A stretch of DNA of 24,243 nt from positions 1 through 24,243 of the forward strand of contig JAEDOC010000018.1 in NCBI GenBank assembly GCA_016302185.1. Direction: 5' to 3'. Below are positions 1 to 6,971 of the stretch, in pieces (the first letter of the stretch is position 1; every line of letters starts with the position of its first letter). Under the pieces are notes generated by a model, which was not told the DNA's origin, ran no database searches, and was given only the letters and a program-made list of their open reading frames with translations. The translations under genes and the position numbers were made by a program. Source of the stretch: Clostridium sp. Its GTDB lineage: Bacteria; Bacillota; Clostridia; Lachnospirales; Lachnospiraceae.

Positions 1-76
1 TTTCTTGTTATGCCCTTCTATATTTGCTATCCACTACTTCTTTGTTTCAAACTTGTCATCCTCCTTAAAGCTTTAT

Positions 77-110
77 AAAACAAAAAGCACACAACCCGGA
101 GGTTATGCGC
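77..110 (-). terminator. Intrinsic terminator, minus strand
   Basis: On the minus strand GCGCATAACC (110-101) pairs with GGTTGTGTGC (96-87) through ten pairs including two G-U wobbles, around a TCCG loop. It is followed at once by TTTTTGTTTT (86-77). The U-tract on the plus strand is poor, so the minus strand is the likely direction. Confidence 0.65.
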
Positions 111-171
111 CTTTGCATTCTCTGTTTATTTTCTATTTTCTTTCCCATCCGAAAATTCCGTTTGGAAAATT
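77..171 (-). ncRNA. Candidate ~95-nt small RNA or attenuated leader
   Basis: The segment between a near-consensus minus-strand promoter and a strong terminator would give a transcript of about 95 nt. It matches no RNA family I recognise: it is not tRNA-like and lacks SRP RNA signatures. A 27-codon reading frame (ATG at 148, stop at 65) crosses the terminator, but it has no ribosome site in front, so coding is unlikely. An AAGGAGG with ATG follows the terminator (65-57), but that frame stops after ten codons. Either a free-standing small RNA or a terminator-controlled leader of a gene left of the window would fit. Confidence 0.4.
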
Positions 172-177
172 AACTGC

Positions 178-206
178 ATCATACCGGCTAAATTCTCATA
201 AGTCAA
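178..206 (-). promoter_or_regulatory. Sigma-A type promoter, minus strand, left edge
   Basis: On the minus strand TTGACT (201-206) and TATGAT (178-183) are separated by exactly 17 bases, close to the vegetative consensus. The predicted transcript start is near 171, reading toward the left edge. No gene follows within the window. A strong intrinsic terminator lies about 60 bases downstream. The promoter is read from sequence; activity is inferred. Confidence 0.65.
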
Positions 207-402
207 TCCTTTTTTAATCATTTTTAGTTATTATTGCTCAATTCGTCGCATTGTCTATTTCTTTTTGGCAGCACTTTAAATTCTTGGCAGAAATTACCTA
301 GACTGTGGTCCGAACATCATTCAATGCAATTTTTCATTTTCCTGAAAAATGGAATTCATAAACTCCCTTCTTCGGCATTCTGGTCAATTTTTTCTGCCCG
401 AC
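207..402. other. AT-rich intergenic stretch, nothing recognised
   Basis: This stretch lies between the left-edge promoter and the terminator behind the YbaK-type gene. I looked on both strands and saw no reading frame with a ribosome site and family-like composition, no RNA gene and no repeat. A 12-codon frame after a GGGAG near 360 on the minus strand is too short to support. Confidence 0.5.
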
Positions 403-448
403 AACAAAAAACGGGACAGAACCGCATCTTTTGGCTCTGTCCCGTTTT
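403..448 (-). terminator. Terminator of the ddh-ybaK operon
   Basis: A perfect 13-bp inverted repeat (AAAACGGGACAGA at 408-420 and its complement at 436-448) encloses a 15-nt loop. Read on the minus strand, it is followed by a run of T with one G (about 410-403). It starts 12 bases after the stop codon of the YbaK-type gene, as expected for the operon end. Confidence 0.85.
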
Positions 449-460
449 GCTTCACTTACT

Positions 461-934
461 TTATTCTTCTTTTCCCTTGCACACATCAATCCATCCCAGG
501 GAGCCGGAGCACCGCTCCAGCTCTTCCGGGGTCAGGCGGACCGCACTGTTGCTGCTTCCGCAGGCAGGATAGACGGTTTCATATTTCTTTAAGGATTCAT
601 CCAGATACACAGACACCTCCGGCCCTACTCCAAAGGGGCAGACACCGCCGATTCTGTGACCGGTAAAATACTCCACTTCCTCTGCGGTCAGCATCTTCGC
701 CTTGGTTGAAAACTGCGCCTTGTATTTATGATTATCAATCTTCTGATCTCCCGCTGTTACAATGAGTACAGCCTTCTCTCCCACCTTAAAGGTCAGGGAT
801 TTGGCAATCCGTGCCGGCTCACAGCCGACAGCCACCGCCGCCAGCTCCACCGTAGCGCTGGAAACATCAAATTCCAGCACACGATCCTCGAATCCCCACT
901 GCTTCAGCCACTCTTTTGCTTTCTCAAACGCCAC
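461..934 (-). CDS. YbaK/EbsC-family aminoacyl-tRNA deacylase
   Basis: This is a YbaK/ProX-domain protein. Members hydrolyse mischarged aminoacyl-tRNA, classically Cys-tRNA(Pro), as free-standing editing factors in the cytosol. The family-like features are a start region FEKAKEWL, the segment DVSSATVELAA, a conserved lysine region DNHKYKA, the glycine-rich GGVCPFG and a C-terminal PACGSSNSAV. I place the start at GTG 934, with GGGAG about ten bases upstream, giving 157 aa, the usual family length. The frame is open to an ATG at 994, but that would add 20 unrelated residues and overlap ddh by 43 bases. With this start the gene begins 17 bases after the ddh stop, suggesting one operon. The exact tRNA substrate cannot be told from sequence. 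Confidence 0.88.
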   Translation of the reverse strand: MAFEKAKEWLKQWGFEDRVLEFDVSSATVELAAVAVGCEPARIAKSLTFKVGEKAVLIVTAGDQKIDNHKYKAQFSTKAKMLTAEEVEYFTGHRIGGVCPFGVGPEVSVYLDESLKKYETVYPACGSSNSAVRLTPEELERCSGSLGWIDVCKGKEE

Positions 935-951
935 CTGGCTCGTCTCCCATC

Positions 952-1938
952 TTACAGATAATTCTTTCTCAGTTCTGCCGCACTCTGGGTACATAAGTAG
1001 CCCGGTGCCACATCCAGAACGGTCTTGCAGCCCTTCTGTCCTTCCTGGTTCATCTTATAAGCAGCCCTTGCGTAAGCCACAATAACAGAGGAGGTGAATT
1101 CCGGGTTGGAATCCAATTTTAAGCTGTACTCAATAATGTGATTGTTTTCTTCGTTCCAGCCGGTCTTGCCGCTGCGCAGAACGAAACCTCCGTGCGGAAG
1201 ACGGCTGTGATCTCTCTGTAACTCCTCTTCGCTGATAAAATGTACCGTGGTATCATAATCGGCAAAATAATTTGGCATCGTCTTGATCTCATTCTCAATC
1301 CGGGCCAGATCCGCACCTTCTTCCGCCACCACAAAGCACTCTCTGGTATGCTTCTCTCTGGTGGTCAGCTGCGGATTCACGCCGCTTCTGACTGCCTCCA
1401 GCGCACTCTCCACCGGAATCGTATACTGTCTGGCATCTTTCACGCCCGCAATCCGGCGGATCGCATCAGAGTGACCCTGGCTGACACCCTTCCCCCAGAA
1501 GGTATAATTCTCGCCGTTGGGAAGCGCTGCCATCGCGTATACACGGGCAATAGAGAACATCCCGGGATCCCATCCGGCGGAAATCACGGCAATCTTACCG
1601 GATTTCTTCGCTGCTGCATCGACTGCCTCAAAATGCTCCGGAATCTTCGCGTGAGTATCAAAGCTGTCAATCACATTGAACCACTGGGCAAATTTCGGCG
1701 TCTGCACCGGAAGATCGGTTGCGCTTCCGCCGCAGAGAATCAGGACGTCGATCTCATCCTTATATTTTTCCGCATCCTCAGCCCGGTACACCGGTACACC
1801 TTCTGTCAAAATCTTTACGGTTTCCGGGGAACGTCTGGTAAACACTGCCCGAAGCTCCATATCCGGATTCTGACGGATGGCACATTCCACGCCCCGTCCC
1901 AGATTACCGTAACCTAAAATACCAATTCGAATACTCAT
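952..1938 (-). CDS. ddh: meso-Diaminopimelate D-dehydrogenase
   Basis: This enzyme makes meso-diaminopimelate from tetrahydrodipicolinate, ammonia and NADPH in one step (EC 1.4.1.16), feeding lysine and peptidoglycan synthesis in the cytosol. The 328-aa protein opens with a Rossmann GYGNLG motif (residues 9-14). It contains the family segments DSFDTHAKI, SAGWDPGM and WGKGVSQGHSDAIRRI, matching clostridial Ddh over its whole length, and the size is typical. ATG 1938 has GGAGG ten bases upstream. The YbaK-type gene follows after 17 bases and shares the terminator at 403-448. No clean promoter is visible between the gene and the preceding terminator at 2078-2106; the best match lies beyond that hairpin. 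It is a one-enzyme alternative to the succinylase, acetylase and aminotransferase routes. Confidence 0.93.
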   Translation of the reverse strand: MSIRIGILGYGNLGRGVECAIRQNPDMELRAVFTRRSPETVKILTEGVPVYRAEDAEKYKDEIDVLILCGGSATDLPVQTPKFAQWFNVIDSFDTHAKIPEHFEAVDAAAKKSGKIAVISAGWDPGMFSIARVYAMAALPNGENYTFWGKGVSQGHSDAIRRIAGVKDARQYTIPVESALEAVRSGVNPQLTTREKHTRECFVVAEEGADLARIENEIKTMPNYFADYDTTVHFISEEELQRDHSRLPHGGFVLRSGKTGWNEENNHIIEYSLKLDSNPEFTSSVIVAYARAAYKMNQEGQKGCKTVLDVAPGYLCTQSAAELRKNYL

Positions 1939-1990
1939 GTTTCTCTATCCTCCATACTCTTTTCTTTCCGCCGGCCGCCTGATCTCCCTC

Positions 1991-2037
1991 CGTCAGTTTA
2001 CACCGCCCGGCTTTTTTACGCGACAGTCTGTACCGCC
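1991..2037. repeat. Imperfect direct repeat in ddh leader
   Basis: Two 17-base copies, 1991-2007 (CGTCAGTTTACACCGCC) and 2021-2037 (CGACAGTCTGTACCGCC), share 13 bases and are 30 bases apart from start to start. They sit 50-100 bases upstream of the ddh start. They could be a paired protein site or chance; no function is assigned. Confidence 0.35.
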
Positions 2038-2077
2038 GTTTTGCCTCCTTTTCCGGCAAAATACCTGAAAAAGGGCG

Positions 2078-2106
2078 CAAAAAGGGAGTGAAATACTCAC
2101 TCCCTT
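2078..2106 (-). terminator. Terminator behind the XRE regulator
   Basis: A perfect 10-bp stem (AAGGGAGTGA 2082-2091 with TCACTCCCTT 2097-2106) has a 5-nt loop and is followed on the minus strand by TTTTT (2082-2078). It lies about 65 bases after the XRE stop codon and before the ddh leader. A TATAAT at 2120-2125 on the same strand sits just upstream of it. Confidence 0.75.
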
Positions 2107-2170
2107 GTCAGTAACGCCTATTATACAACAGCTTTAGAAAAAATGCCAGTCTAAATTTGCATTTCTTCGA

Positions 2171-2410
2171 TTAATCTTCCTGATCCAGATGATCAAATAA
2201 ATCGCAGTCATAGAATTCCCGAATCGACATATCCAGGCCTTCCGCGATTTTCTGAATATTGACAATTCCAGGATTCTTGCTTCTTCCATTCAAAATGCAT
2301 TTCAGCGTTGACGGCGGCATTCCGGTCTTGTAGGACAATGCATACAGCGTCAGCCGCTTTGCCTTCAGAAGCTCACGAATCCGTGTTACTGTTGCTTCAC
2401 AAACCTGCAT
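2171..2410 (-). CDS. Small XRE-family HTH regulator
   Basis: This is a 79-aa protein made almost entirely of one Cro/C1-type helix-turn-helix domain. Helix segments TLYALSYKTG and PPSTLKCILNG (about residues 21-43) form the DNA-reading unit, followed by VNIQKIAEGLDMSIREFY, the usual end of the fold. There is no sensor domain. The start is ATG 2410, with GGGAGG seven to eight bases upstream; an in-frame ATG at 2425 lacks such a site. The gene is single, ending in the terminator at 2078-2106. A clear dyad at 2429-2466, directly upstream, suggests it represses itself. Its other targets are unknown; neighbours are an ABC exporter and ddh. Confidence 0.82.
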   Translation of the reverse strand: MQVCEATVTRIRELLKAKRLTLYALSYKTGMPPSTLKCILNGRSKNPGIVNIQKIAEGLDMSIREFYDCDLFDHLDQED

Positions 2411-2428
2411 GGTTTTCCCTCCCATCTC

Positions 2429-2466
2429 TCGTGTAAACTACTCTCGTATGAACCTAGTTTATACGA
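2429..2466. promoter_or_regulatory. Probable operator of the XRE gene
   Basis: TCGTGTAAACTA (2429-2440) and TAGTTTATACGA (2455-2466) are inverted copies differing at one base of 12. A third related half-site TCGTATGAAC (2444-2453) lies in the spacer in direct orientation, 15 bases from the first. The dyad ends 19 bases upstream of the start codon and includes a possible -10 TATAAA on the minus strand (2458-2463). The match to any specific protein is inferred from position. Confidence 0.6.
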
Positions 2467-2475
2467 AAACAGAGC

Positions 2476-2507
2476 AAAAACAGGTCGACACGTCATCCGC
2501 CGTGTGA
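2476..2507 (-). terminator. Weak terminator behind the ABC exporter operon
   Basis: On the minus strand TCACACG (2507-2501) pairs with CGTGTCGA (2492-2485) with one bulge. After four bases a T run follows (2480-2476). The gap before the T run and the short stem make this a weak candidate. Confidence 0.4.
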
Positions 2508-2533
2508 TTTTCCTCTCTTCTTCCGGCAAAACT

Positions 2534-4414
2534 CTATTCCAGCTGGGAAAGTCCGGTATACAGCTGGTAATATCTTCCCCTCTGCCGGAGCAGATCCTCG
2601 TGATCTCCCCGCTCGATAATCTCACCGTTTTCCAGCACCATAATGGCATTAGCATTGCGGACCGTAGACAGCCGGTGGGCTATAACCAGCGTGGTCCGAT
2701 CCTTCATCAGACGATCCATGCCATGCTCGATATGCTTCTCCGTTCTGGTATCCACCGAGCTGGTGGCCTCATCCAGAATCAGAATGGGCGCTTTTGAAAC
2801 AGCAGCCCGGGCAATGTTCAGAAGCTGGCGCTGGCCCTGGCTCAGATTGGAGCCATCCCCTTCCAGCATAGTATCATAGCCCTTCGGCAGACGCATGATA
2901 AAGGAATGGGCCGAAGCAGTCTTTGCTGCCTGAATCACTTCCTCGTCTGTTGCATCCAGCCGTCCGTACCGGATATTTTCCATCACCGTTCCTGTAAACA
3001 GATGGGTATCCTGCAGTACCATGGCAATATTTCTTCGAAGCTCTTCCCGCTTCATATGACGGACATCCACTCCGTCGATGGTAATCGCGCCGTCCTGAAT
3101 ATCATAAAACCGGTTGATTAAGTTGGTAATCGTTGTTTTCCCGGCGCCGGTAGAGCCCACAAAGGCGATCTTCTGTCCCGGTTTGGCATACAGACTGATA
3201 TCCTTTAAAATCACCTTTTCCGGGGTGTAGCCAAAGGTCACATGATCCAGTACTACTTCTCCGCGGATCGGCTCCAGAGAAACCGCATCCGCAGCATCCT
3301 CTGCCTCCGGTTCAGCATCCATCACCGCGAACACCCGCTCCGCACCGGCCAGCGCAGAGAAGACGTTGCTGACCTGCATGGAGATCTCGTTGATCGGACG
3401 GGAAAACTGACGGGAGAAATTGAGGAACACGGTGAGGCCTCCCACATCAAAATTCCGGAAAATGCAGAGAAGACCTCCGATACAGGCAGTCAGCGCATAA
3501 TTAACCTGGCTCAGATTTCCCATGACCGGTCCCATGATTCCGCCGAAAAACTGAGCCCGAATCTGTTTTTCTCTTAAATCCTGATTCAGATATTCAAATT
3601 CCTCCTGGGTGATCTCCTCATGGCAGAATACCTTTATCACCTTCTGCCCCTGTATGGTCTCTTCAATATAGCCGTTTAACGCTCCCAGAGCCGACTGCTG
3701 GGCAGAGAAATATTTCTGACTTCGACCCGCCACGAATCCGCCTGCTTTCATCATCAGGGGAATCATAGCCAAAGTAATTACCGTCAGCCAGACGTTGGTA
3801 TAAATCATTAAAAGCAGGGTGCCGATGATGCTTAAGATACCGGAAAACAGCTGTACCAGTGTGCTGCTTAACATATTTCCGATGGTATCCACATCATTGG
3901 TAAAACGGCTCATTAAGTCACCGTTGCTGTTGGTATCGTAAAACCGCAGCGGAAGCTTCTGCATCTTTGTAAACAGCTCCTCACGAATCCTCTGCAGCGC
4001 ATTCTGCGCAATGGTCAGCATGATACGGGACTGAGCATAGTTGGCTGCCACACTGCAGGCATAGACTGCTGCCATTAACGCTATGCCCCGCAGCAGGGCT
4101 GCCGCCCCGCCGGATATGCCTCCCGCCGGTTGGGCCACGCTGTTAATGATCGGCCGCAGCAGATAGGATCCGGCCAGGTTGGTTCCCGTACTGAGAATCA
4201 CACACAGAAAGGCAATTCCCATCCAGTACCGGTCCTTCTCCAGATAGGACAACAGACGGCGGACGGTTTCTGCACTGTTTTTCGGCTTACCTCCGCCCCG
4301 CGGTCCCGGCCCCGGTCCATGTCCCGGCCCCGGCCCGTGCTTTTTCTTCGGCGCCTCGGCAATCCGGTTTCCGTACCGGCGTTTTAAACTGGCAATTCTT
4401 CTCTCATCCATCAT
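2534..4414 (-). CDS. ABC exporter half-transporter, catalytically canonical subunit
   Basis: This is a 626-aa fused membrane-ATPase half-transporter of the multidrug/lipid exporter type. Six membrane helices lie at about residues 60-350, then a nucleotide-binding domain: Walker A GSTGAGKTT (420-428), signature LSQGQ (524-528), Walker B with Asp548 and catalytic Glu549, and switch His580. The signature is non-standard (Q for G), whereas the Walker B and switch residues are intact. This is the expected complement to the degenerate neighbour, so the two probably pair as TM287/288- or BmrCD-type heterodimers do. Residues 26-42 before the first helix are rich in Gly, Pro and His, which is unusual. 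ATG 4414 overlaps the previous stop (ATGA) and has AGGAGG seven bases upstream, so translation is probably coupled. Substrate unknown. Confidence 0.92.
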   Translation of the reverse strand: MMDERRIASLKRRYGNRIAEAPKKKHGPGPGHGPGPGPRGGGKPKNSAETVRRLLSYLEKDRYWMGIAFLCVILSTGTNLAGSYLLRPIINSVAQPAGGISGGAAALLRGIALMAAVYACSVAANYAQSRIMLTIAQNALQRIREELFTKMQKLPLRFYDTNSNGDLMSRFTNDVDTIGNMLSSTLVQLFSGILSIIGTLLLMIYTNVWLTVITLAMIPLMMKAGGFVAGRSQKYFSAQQSALGALNGYIEETIQGQKVIKVFCHEEITQEEFEYLNQDLREKQIRAQFFGGIMGPVMGNLSQVNYALTACIGGLLCIFRNFDVGGLTVFLNFSRQFSRPINEISMQVSNVFSALAGAERVFAVMDAEPEAEDAADAVSLEPIRGEVVLDHVTFGYTPEKVILKDISLYAKPGQKIAFVGSTGAGKTTITNLINRFYDIQDGAITIDGVDVRHMKREELRRNIAMVLQDTHLFTGTVMENIRYGRLDATDEEVIQAAKTASAHSFIMRLPKGYDTMLEGDGSNLSQGQRQLLNIARAAVSKAPILILDEATSSVDTRTEKHIEHGMDRLMKDRTTLVIAHRLSTVRNANAIMVLENGEIIERGDHEDLLRQRGRYYQLYTGLSQLE

Positions 4415-6159
4415 GCCTGCACCTCCTGTAACACGGTATTCTGTTTCCCATACTGCGTCTCATAAATCTCCCGATAAGCCTCACAGGTCTCAAGAAGCTG
4501 AGTATGGGTTCCATTGCCAATGATATGCCCATCTTCCAGCACCACAATCTGATCGGCATCCTCCACCGTGCTGATCCGCTGGGCGATAATCAGCTTGGTA
4601 GTCTCTTTCAGCGTTGTCCGGAATGCTTTTCGGATCTCTGCCTCTGTCGCTGTATCCACCGCGCTGGTGCTGTCGTCCAGAATCAGAATCTTCGGTTTCT
4701 TTAGAAGCGCTCTGGCAATACAGAGCCGCTGTTTCTGACCGCCGGAGACATTGACACCGCCCTGTCCCATCTCCGTATCATAGCCTCGGGGGAAGGAACG
4801 GACAAAGCCGTCTGCCTGAGCACTCTCTGCTGCCCGGGTGACCTCCCCGGGGGACGCATTCTCATCACCCCACAGAAGATTTTCTTCAATCGTTCCGGAA
4901 AACAGGACATTTTTCTGCAGAACCATGCCGACGCCTTCCCGCAGATGCTTTAAGGAATACTCCCGGACATCCACACCGTCCACCAGAACTGCTCCTTCCG
5001 TCACGTCGTACAGTCTGGGAATCAGCTGTACCAGCGATGTTTTTCCGCTGCCCGTTGAACCGATGATTCCAACGGTCTCACCCGCCTGAATCTTCAGGGA
5101 AATGTGCTCCAGCACCGGATCCATCCCCTTCCCGTAGGCAAAGGACACATCCTTAAATTCCACCTCCCCCTTTGTTACCCTTCTTTCCTTTTCACGGGCG
5201 TCATCATCAGTCAGATCGATTCTGGTATTCATTACTTCATTAATACGCTTCACCGAAGCCATCGCGCGGGAGCTCTGCAGAAGCACCATGGACAGCATCA
5301 TCAGGGACATCAGGATCTGTACAATATACGTAGTAAAAGCGGTCAGATCACCCACCGGCATCCCGCCGGCCAGAATCAGATTGCCTCCGTACCAGACAAC
5401 CGCCAGCGTAGTTACATTCATCGCCAGCATCATCACCGGCATGGTGGCAATTACAATCCGCATCGCCCGCAGGCTGCTCTCCTTTAGTTCACGGTTCATC
5501 ACAGCGAACCGCTCTGTCTCATGATCTTCCCGCACAAAGGATTTCACCACCCGGATGTTGGTCAGTACCTCCTGAATTCCGTTATTTAATGCATCCAGCT
5601 TCTTCTGCATGAATTCAAACCGAGGAAAGGCTGTACGCAGAATTGTTAAAATTGCCAGTGCCAGAATCGGAATCACGATCAGAATAATCAGCGCCAGCCG
5701 CGCATTCATGGTAAACGCCATGATCAGGGCGCCGATCAGCAGACCGGGAGCCCGCAGAAAGAGCCGCAGTCCCATCATCATTACATTCTGCACCTGCTGA
5801 ATATCGTTGGTCAGCCGGGTCACCAGAGAACCGGTGCTGTACTCGTCAATATTTTTAAAAGAAAACTGCTGAACCTTCGCAAACACGTCTTTTCTCAAAT
5901 CACTGGTAAAGCAGATGGCAGCCTTTGCCGAAAAATACGCCCCCAGAATTCCTCCGGCAGCCATCACAAGCGCTGTTACGACCATCAGTACTCCCATCCG
6001 GATAGTATAGCCCGCATCCCGATTCGCCACGCCGACATTGACAATCATCGACATAAACTTCGGCAGCATCACTTCACCGAAAACTTCTGTCAGCATCATC
6101 AGGGGGCCAAGGATAAACGCACTGAGATAGGGCACCGCATATTTCTTATATTTTCCCAT
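4411..6159 (-). CDS. ABC exporter half-transporter, degenerate subunit
   Basis: This is a 582-aa half-transporter with six membrane helices (about residues 10-300) and an ATPase domain: Walker A GSTGSGKTS (367-375), Q-loop Gln415 and a canonical signature VSGGQ (471-475). Walker B ends in Asp495-Asp496 where a catalytic Glu is normal, and the switch His is Gln527 (IIAQRIS). This pairing of a defective Walker B/switch with a good signature is known from heterodimeric exporters, where one of two ATP sites is inactive. I choose ATG 6159 because AAGGAGG lies seven bases upstream; the frame extends to 6225, but inside marR. It overlaps marR by 14 bases and the next subunit by 4, so the three are one operon. 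Drug export is inferred from the MarR context. Confidence 0.92.
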   Translation of the reverse strand: MGKYKKYAVPYLSAFILGPLMMLTEVFGEVMLPKFMSMIVNVGVANRDAGYTIRMGVLMVVTALVMAAGGILGAYFSAKAAICFTSDLRKDVFAKVQQFSFKNIDEYSTGSLVTRLTNDIQQVQNVMMMGLRLFLRAPGLLIGALIMAFTMNARLALIILIVIPILALAILTILRTAFPRFEFMQKKLDALNNGIQEVLTNIRVVKSFVREDHETERFAVMNRELKESSLRAMRIVIATMPVMMLAMNVTTLAVVWYGGNLILAGGMPVGDLTAFTTYIVQILMSLMMLSMVLLQSSRAMASVKRINEVMNTRIDLTDDDAREKERRVTKGEVEFKDVSFAYGKGMDPVLEHISLKIQAGETVGIIGSTGSGKTSLVQLIPRLYDVTEGAVLVDGVDVREYSLKHLREGVGMVLQKNVLFSGTIEENLLWGDENASPGEVTRAAESAQADGFVRSFPRGYDTEMGQGGVNVSGGQKQRLCIARALLKKPKILILDDSTSAVDTATEAEIRKAFRTTLKETTKLIIAQRISTVEDADQIVVLEDGHIIGNGTHTQLLETCEAYREIYETQYGKQNTVLQEVQA

Positions 6160-6688
6160 ATGGTTTCCCTCCTTTTCCTCTTTCCGTCTGTTTCTCCCTG
6201 AAAGCAGGGGCTTCGCAGGCAGCATCTTCCTCCTGCAGAAGCTTCTCTAAGTTCCAACGCATCCGGTCCAGAAAATCTTCCAGAAGATCCATCTCCTCCT
6301 GGGAAAAATTCTGAAACAGCGCCTTCTCTGACCGTTGGAACACTCTTTTGCTCTGTTCCACAACCTCCTGTCCCTTCGGCGTAATGCAGATCTGATTGAA
6401 ACGGTTATCCGCCGCATCCACCGCCCGGCTGATATAACCGCCTTTTTCCAGCTTCTTTAAGGAAACCGCTATGGTCGCTGTGGACACATGCTGACACCGG
6501 GCAATCTCTTTCTGAGAAGCATTGGGTGCCTTGGCAATCGACATAAGAATCTGATGCTGGCTCCGGAAGACACCGGAACCCTTCAGCTCTCTCTCCAGAT
6601 ACATTTTGTGCAGCTTTGTGCTCATAATATACTTTTCCACCAGAATATGCGCCTGGGATTCATATTCTTTTGTTTGTTCTTTGTTCAT
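6146..6688 (-). CDS. MarR-family transcriptional regulator
   Basis: This 180-aa winged-helix regulator is the first gene of the exporter operon. The centre reads as a typical MarR domain: recognition region QKEIARCQHVSTATIAVSLKKLEKGGYISR, here at about residues 59-88, followed by the wing with Asp-Asn-Arg (DNRFNQI). Helical dimerisation ends flank it. The C-terminal 25 residues are charged and overlap the next gene. ATG 6688 has AAGGAGG six bases upstream. The family represses efflux genes and is released by small ligands; here the gene probably controls its own operon through the site in its promoter at 6764-6779. The ligand cannot be predicted. Confidence 0.9.
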   Translation of the reverse strand: MNKEQTKEYESQAHILVEKYIMSTKLHKMYLERELKGSGVFRSQHQILMSIAKAPNASQKEIARCQHVSTATIAVSLKKLEKGGYISRAVDAADNRFNQICITPKGQEVVEQSKRVFQRSEKALFQNFSQEEMDLLEDFLDRMRWNLEKLLQEEDAACEAPAFREKQTERGKGGKPYGKI

Positions 6689-6758
6689 AAGGGCCTCCTT
6701 CCCGTTAAACCTTTACAAATACAGGACACAAAACCTCTGTTCTCCGATAATCAGCTTT

Positions 6759-6787
6759 ATAATAATTAGTTAGTTAATTTTTGTCAA
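6759..6787 (-). promoter_or_regulatory. Promoter of marR-ABC operon with internal operator
   Basis: TTGACA (6782-6787) is a perfect -35, and TATTAT (6759-6764) lies 17 bases on. The spacer contains AATTAGTTAGTTAATT (6764-6779), a partial palindrome matching its own complement at 12 of 16 positions, the size and AT-richness of MarR sites. Binding there would block RNA polymerase. The promoter is strong by sequence; the operator is inferred. Confidence 0.72.
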
Positions 6788-6854
6788 GAAGAACTTTTCT
6801 TTTTTTAAGTAACAGATTCCATCATTTTCCAACAGGATCCTACCCGACCCCGCC

Positions 6855-6916
6855 TTGACTTCTCCTGCAAATTCCCGTATAATCGCTCCTTGTGTGTCCC
6901 TGGTATGACACGCACA
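6855..6916 (+). promoter_or_regulatory. Promoter and 5' hairpin of the OPT transporter
   Basis: TTGACT (6855-6860) and TATAAT (6878-6883) are 17 bases apart. The predicted start is near 6890. The first transcribed bases can fold: TGTGTGTC (6891-6898) pairs with GACAC and CACA (6907-6916) around one bulged G. About 80 bases of leader precede the GTG start. I recognise no riboswitch there. Confidence 0.7.
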
Positions 6917-6971
6917 GTGCTTTATTACGGTAACGCGCTGAGAAATCATAGAAAGAGGAGAAGTGTAAGAA

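Noticed and set aside
27..59. AAGGAGG followed by ATG on the minus strand
   Set aside because: The frame stops after ten codons and the spacing is too short. It may belong to a leader, but it is not a supported gene.
5..217. 70-codon plus-strand frame at the left edge
   Set aside because: It has no ribosome site and phenylalanine/serine-rich random composition, and it overlaps a clear minus-strand promoter and terminator.
1240..1917. 225-codon plus-strand frame
   Set aside because: It is antisense to ddh, which is clearly the coding strand.
2039..2061. 7-bp hairpin (TTTTGCC/GGCAAAA) in the ddh leader
   Set aside because: The stem is short and no U-tract follows; it is not enough to call a terminator or riboswitch.
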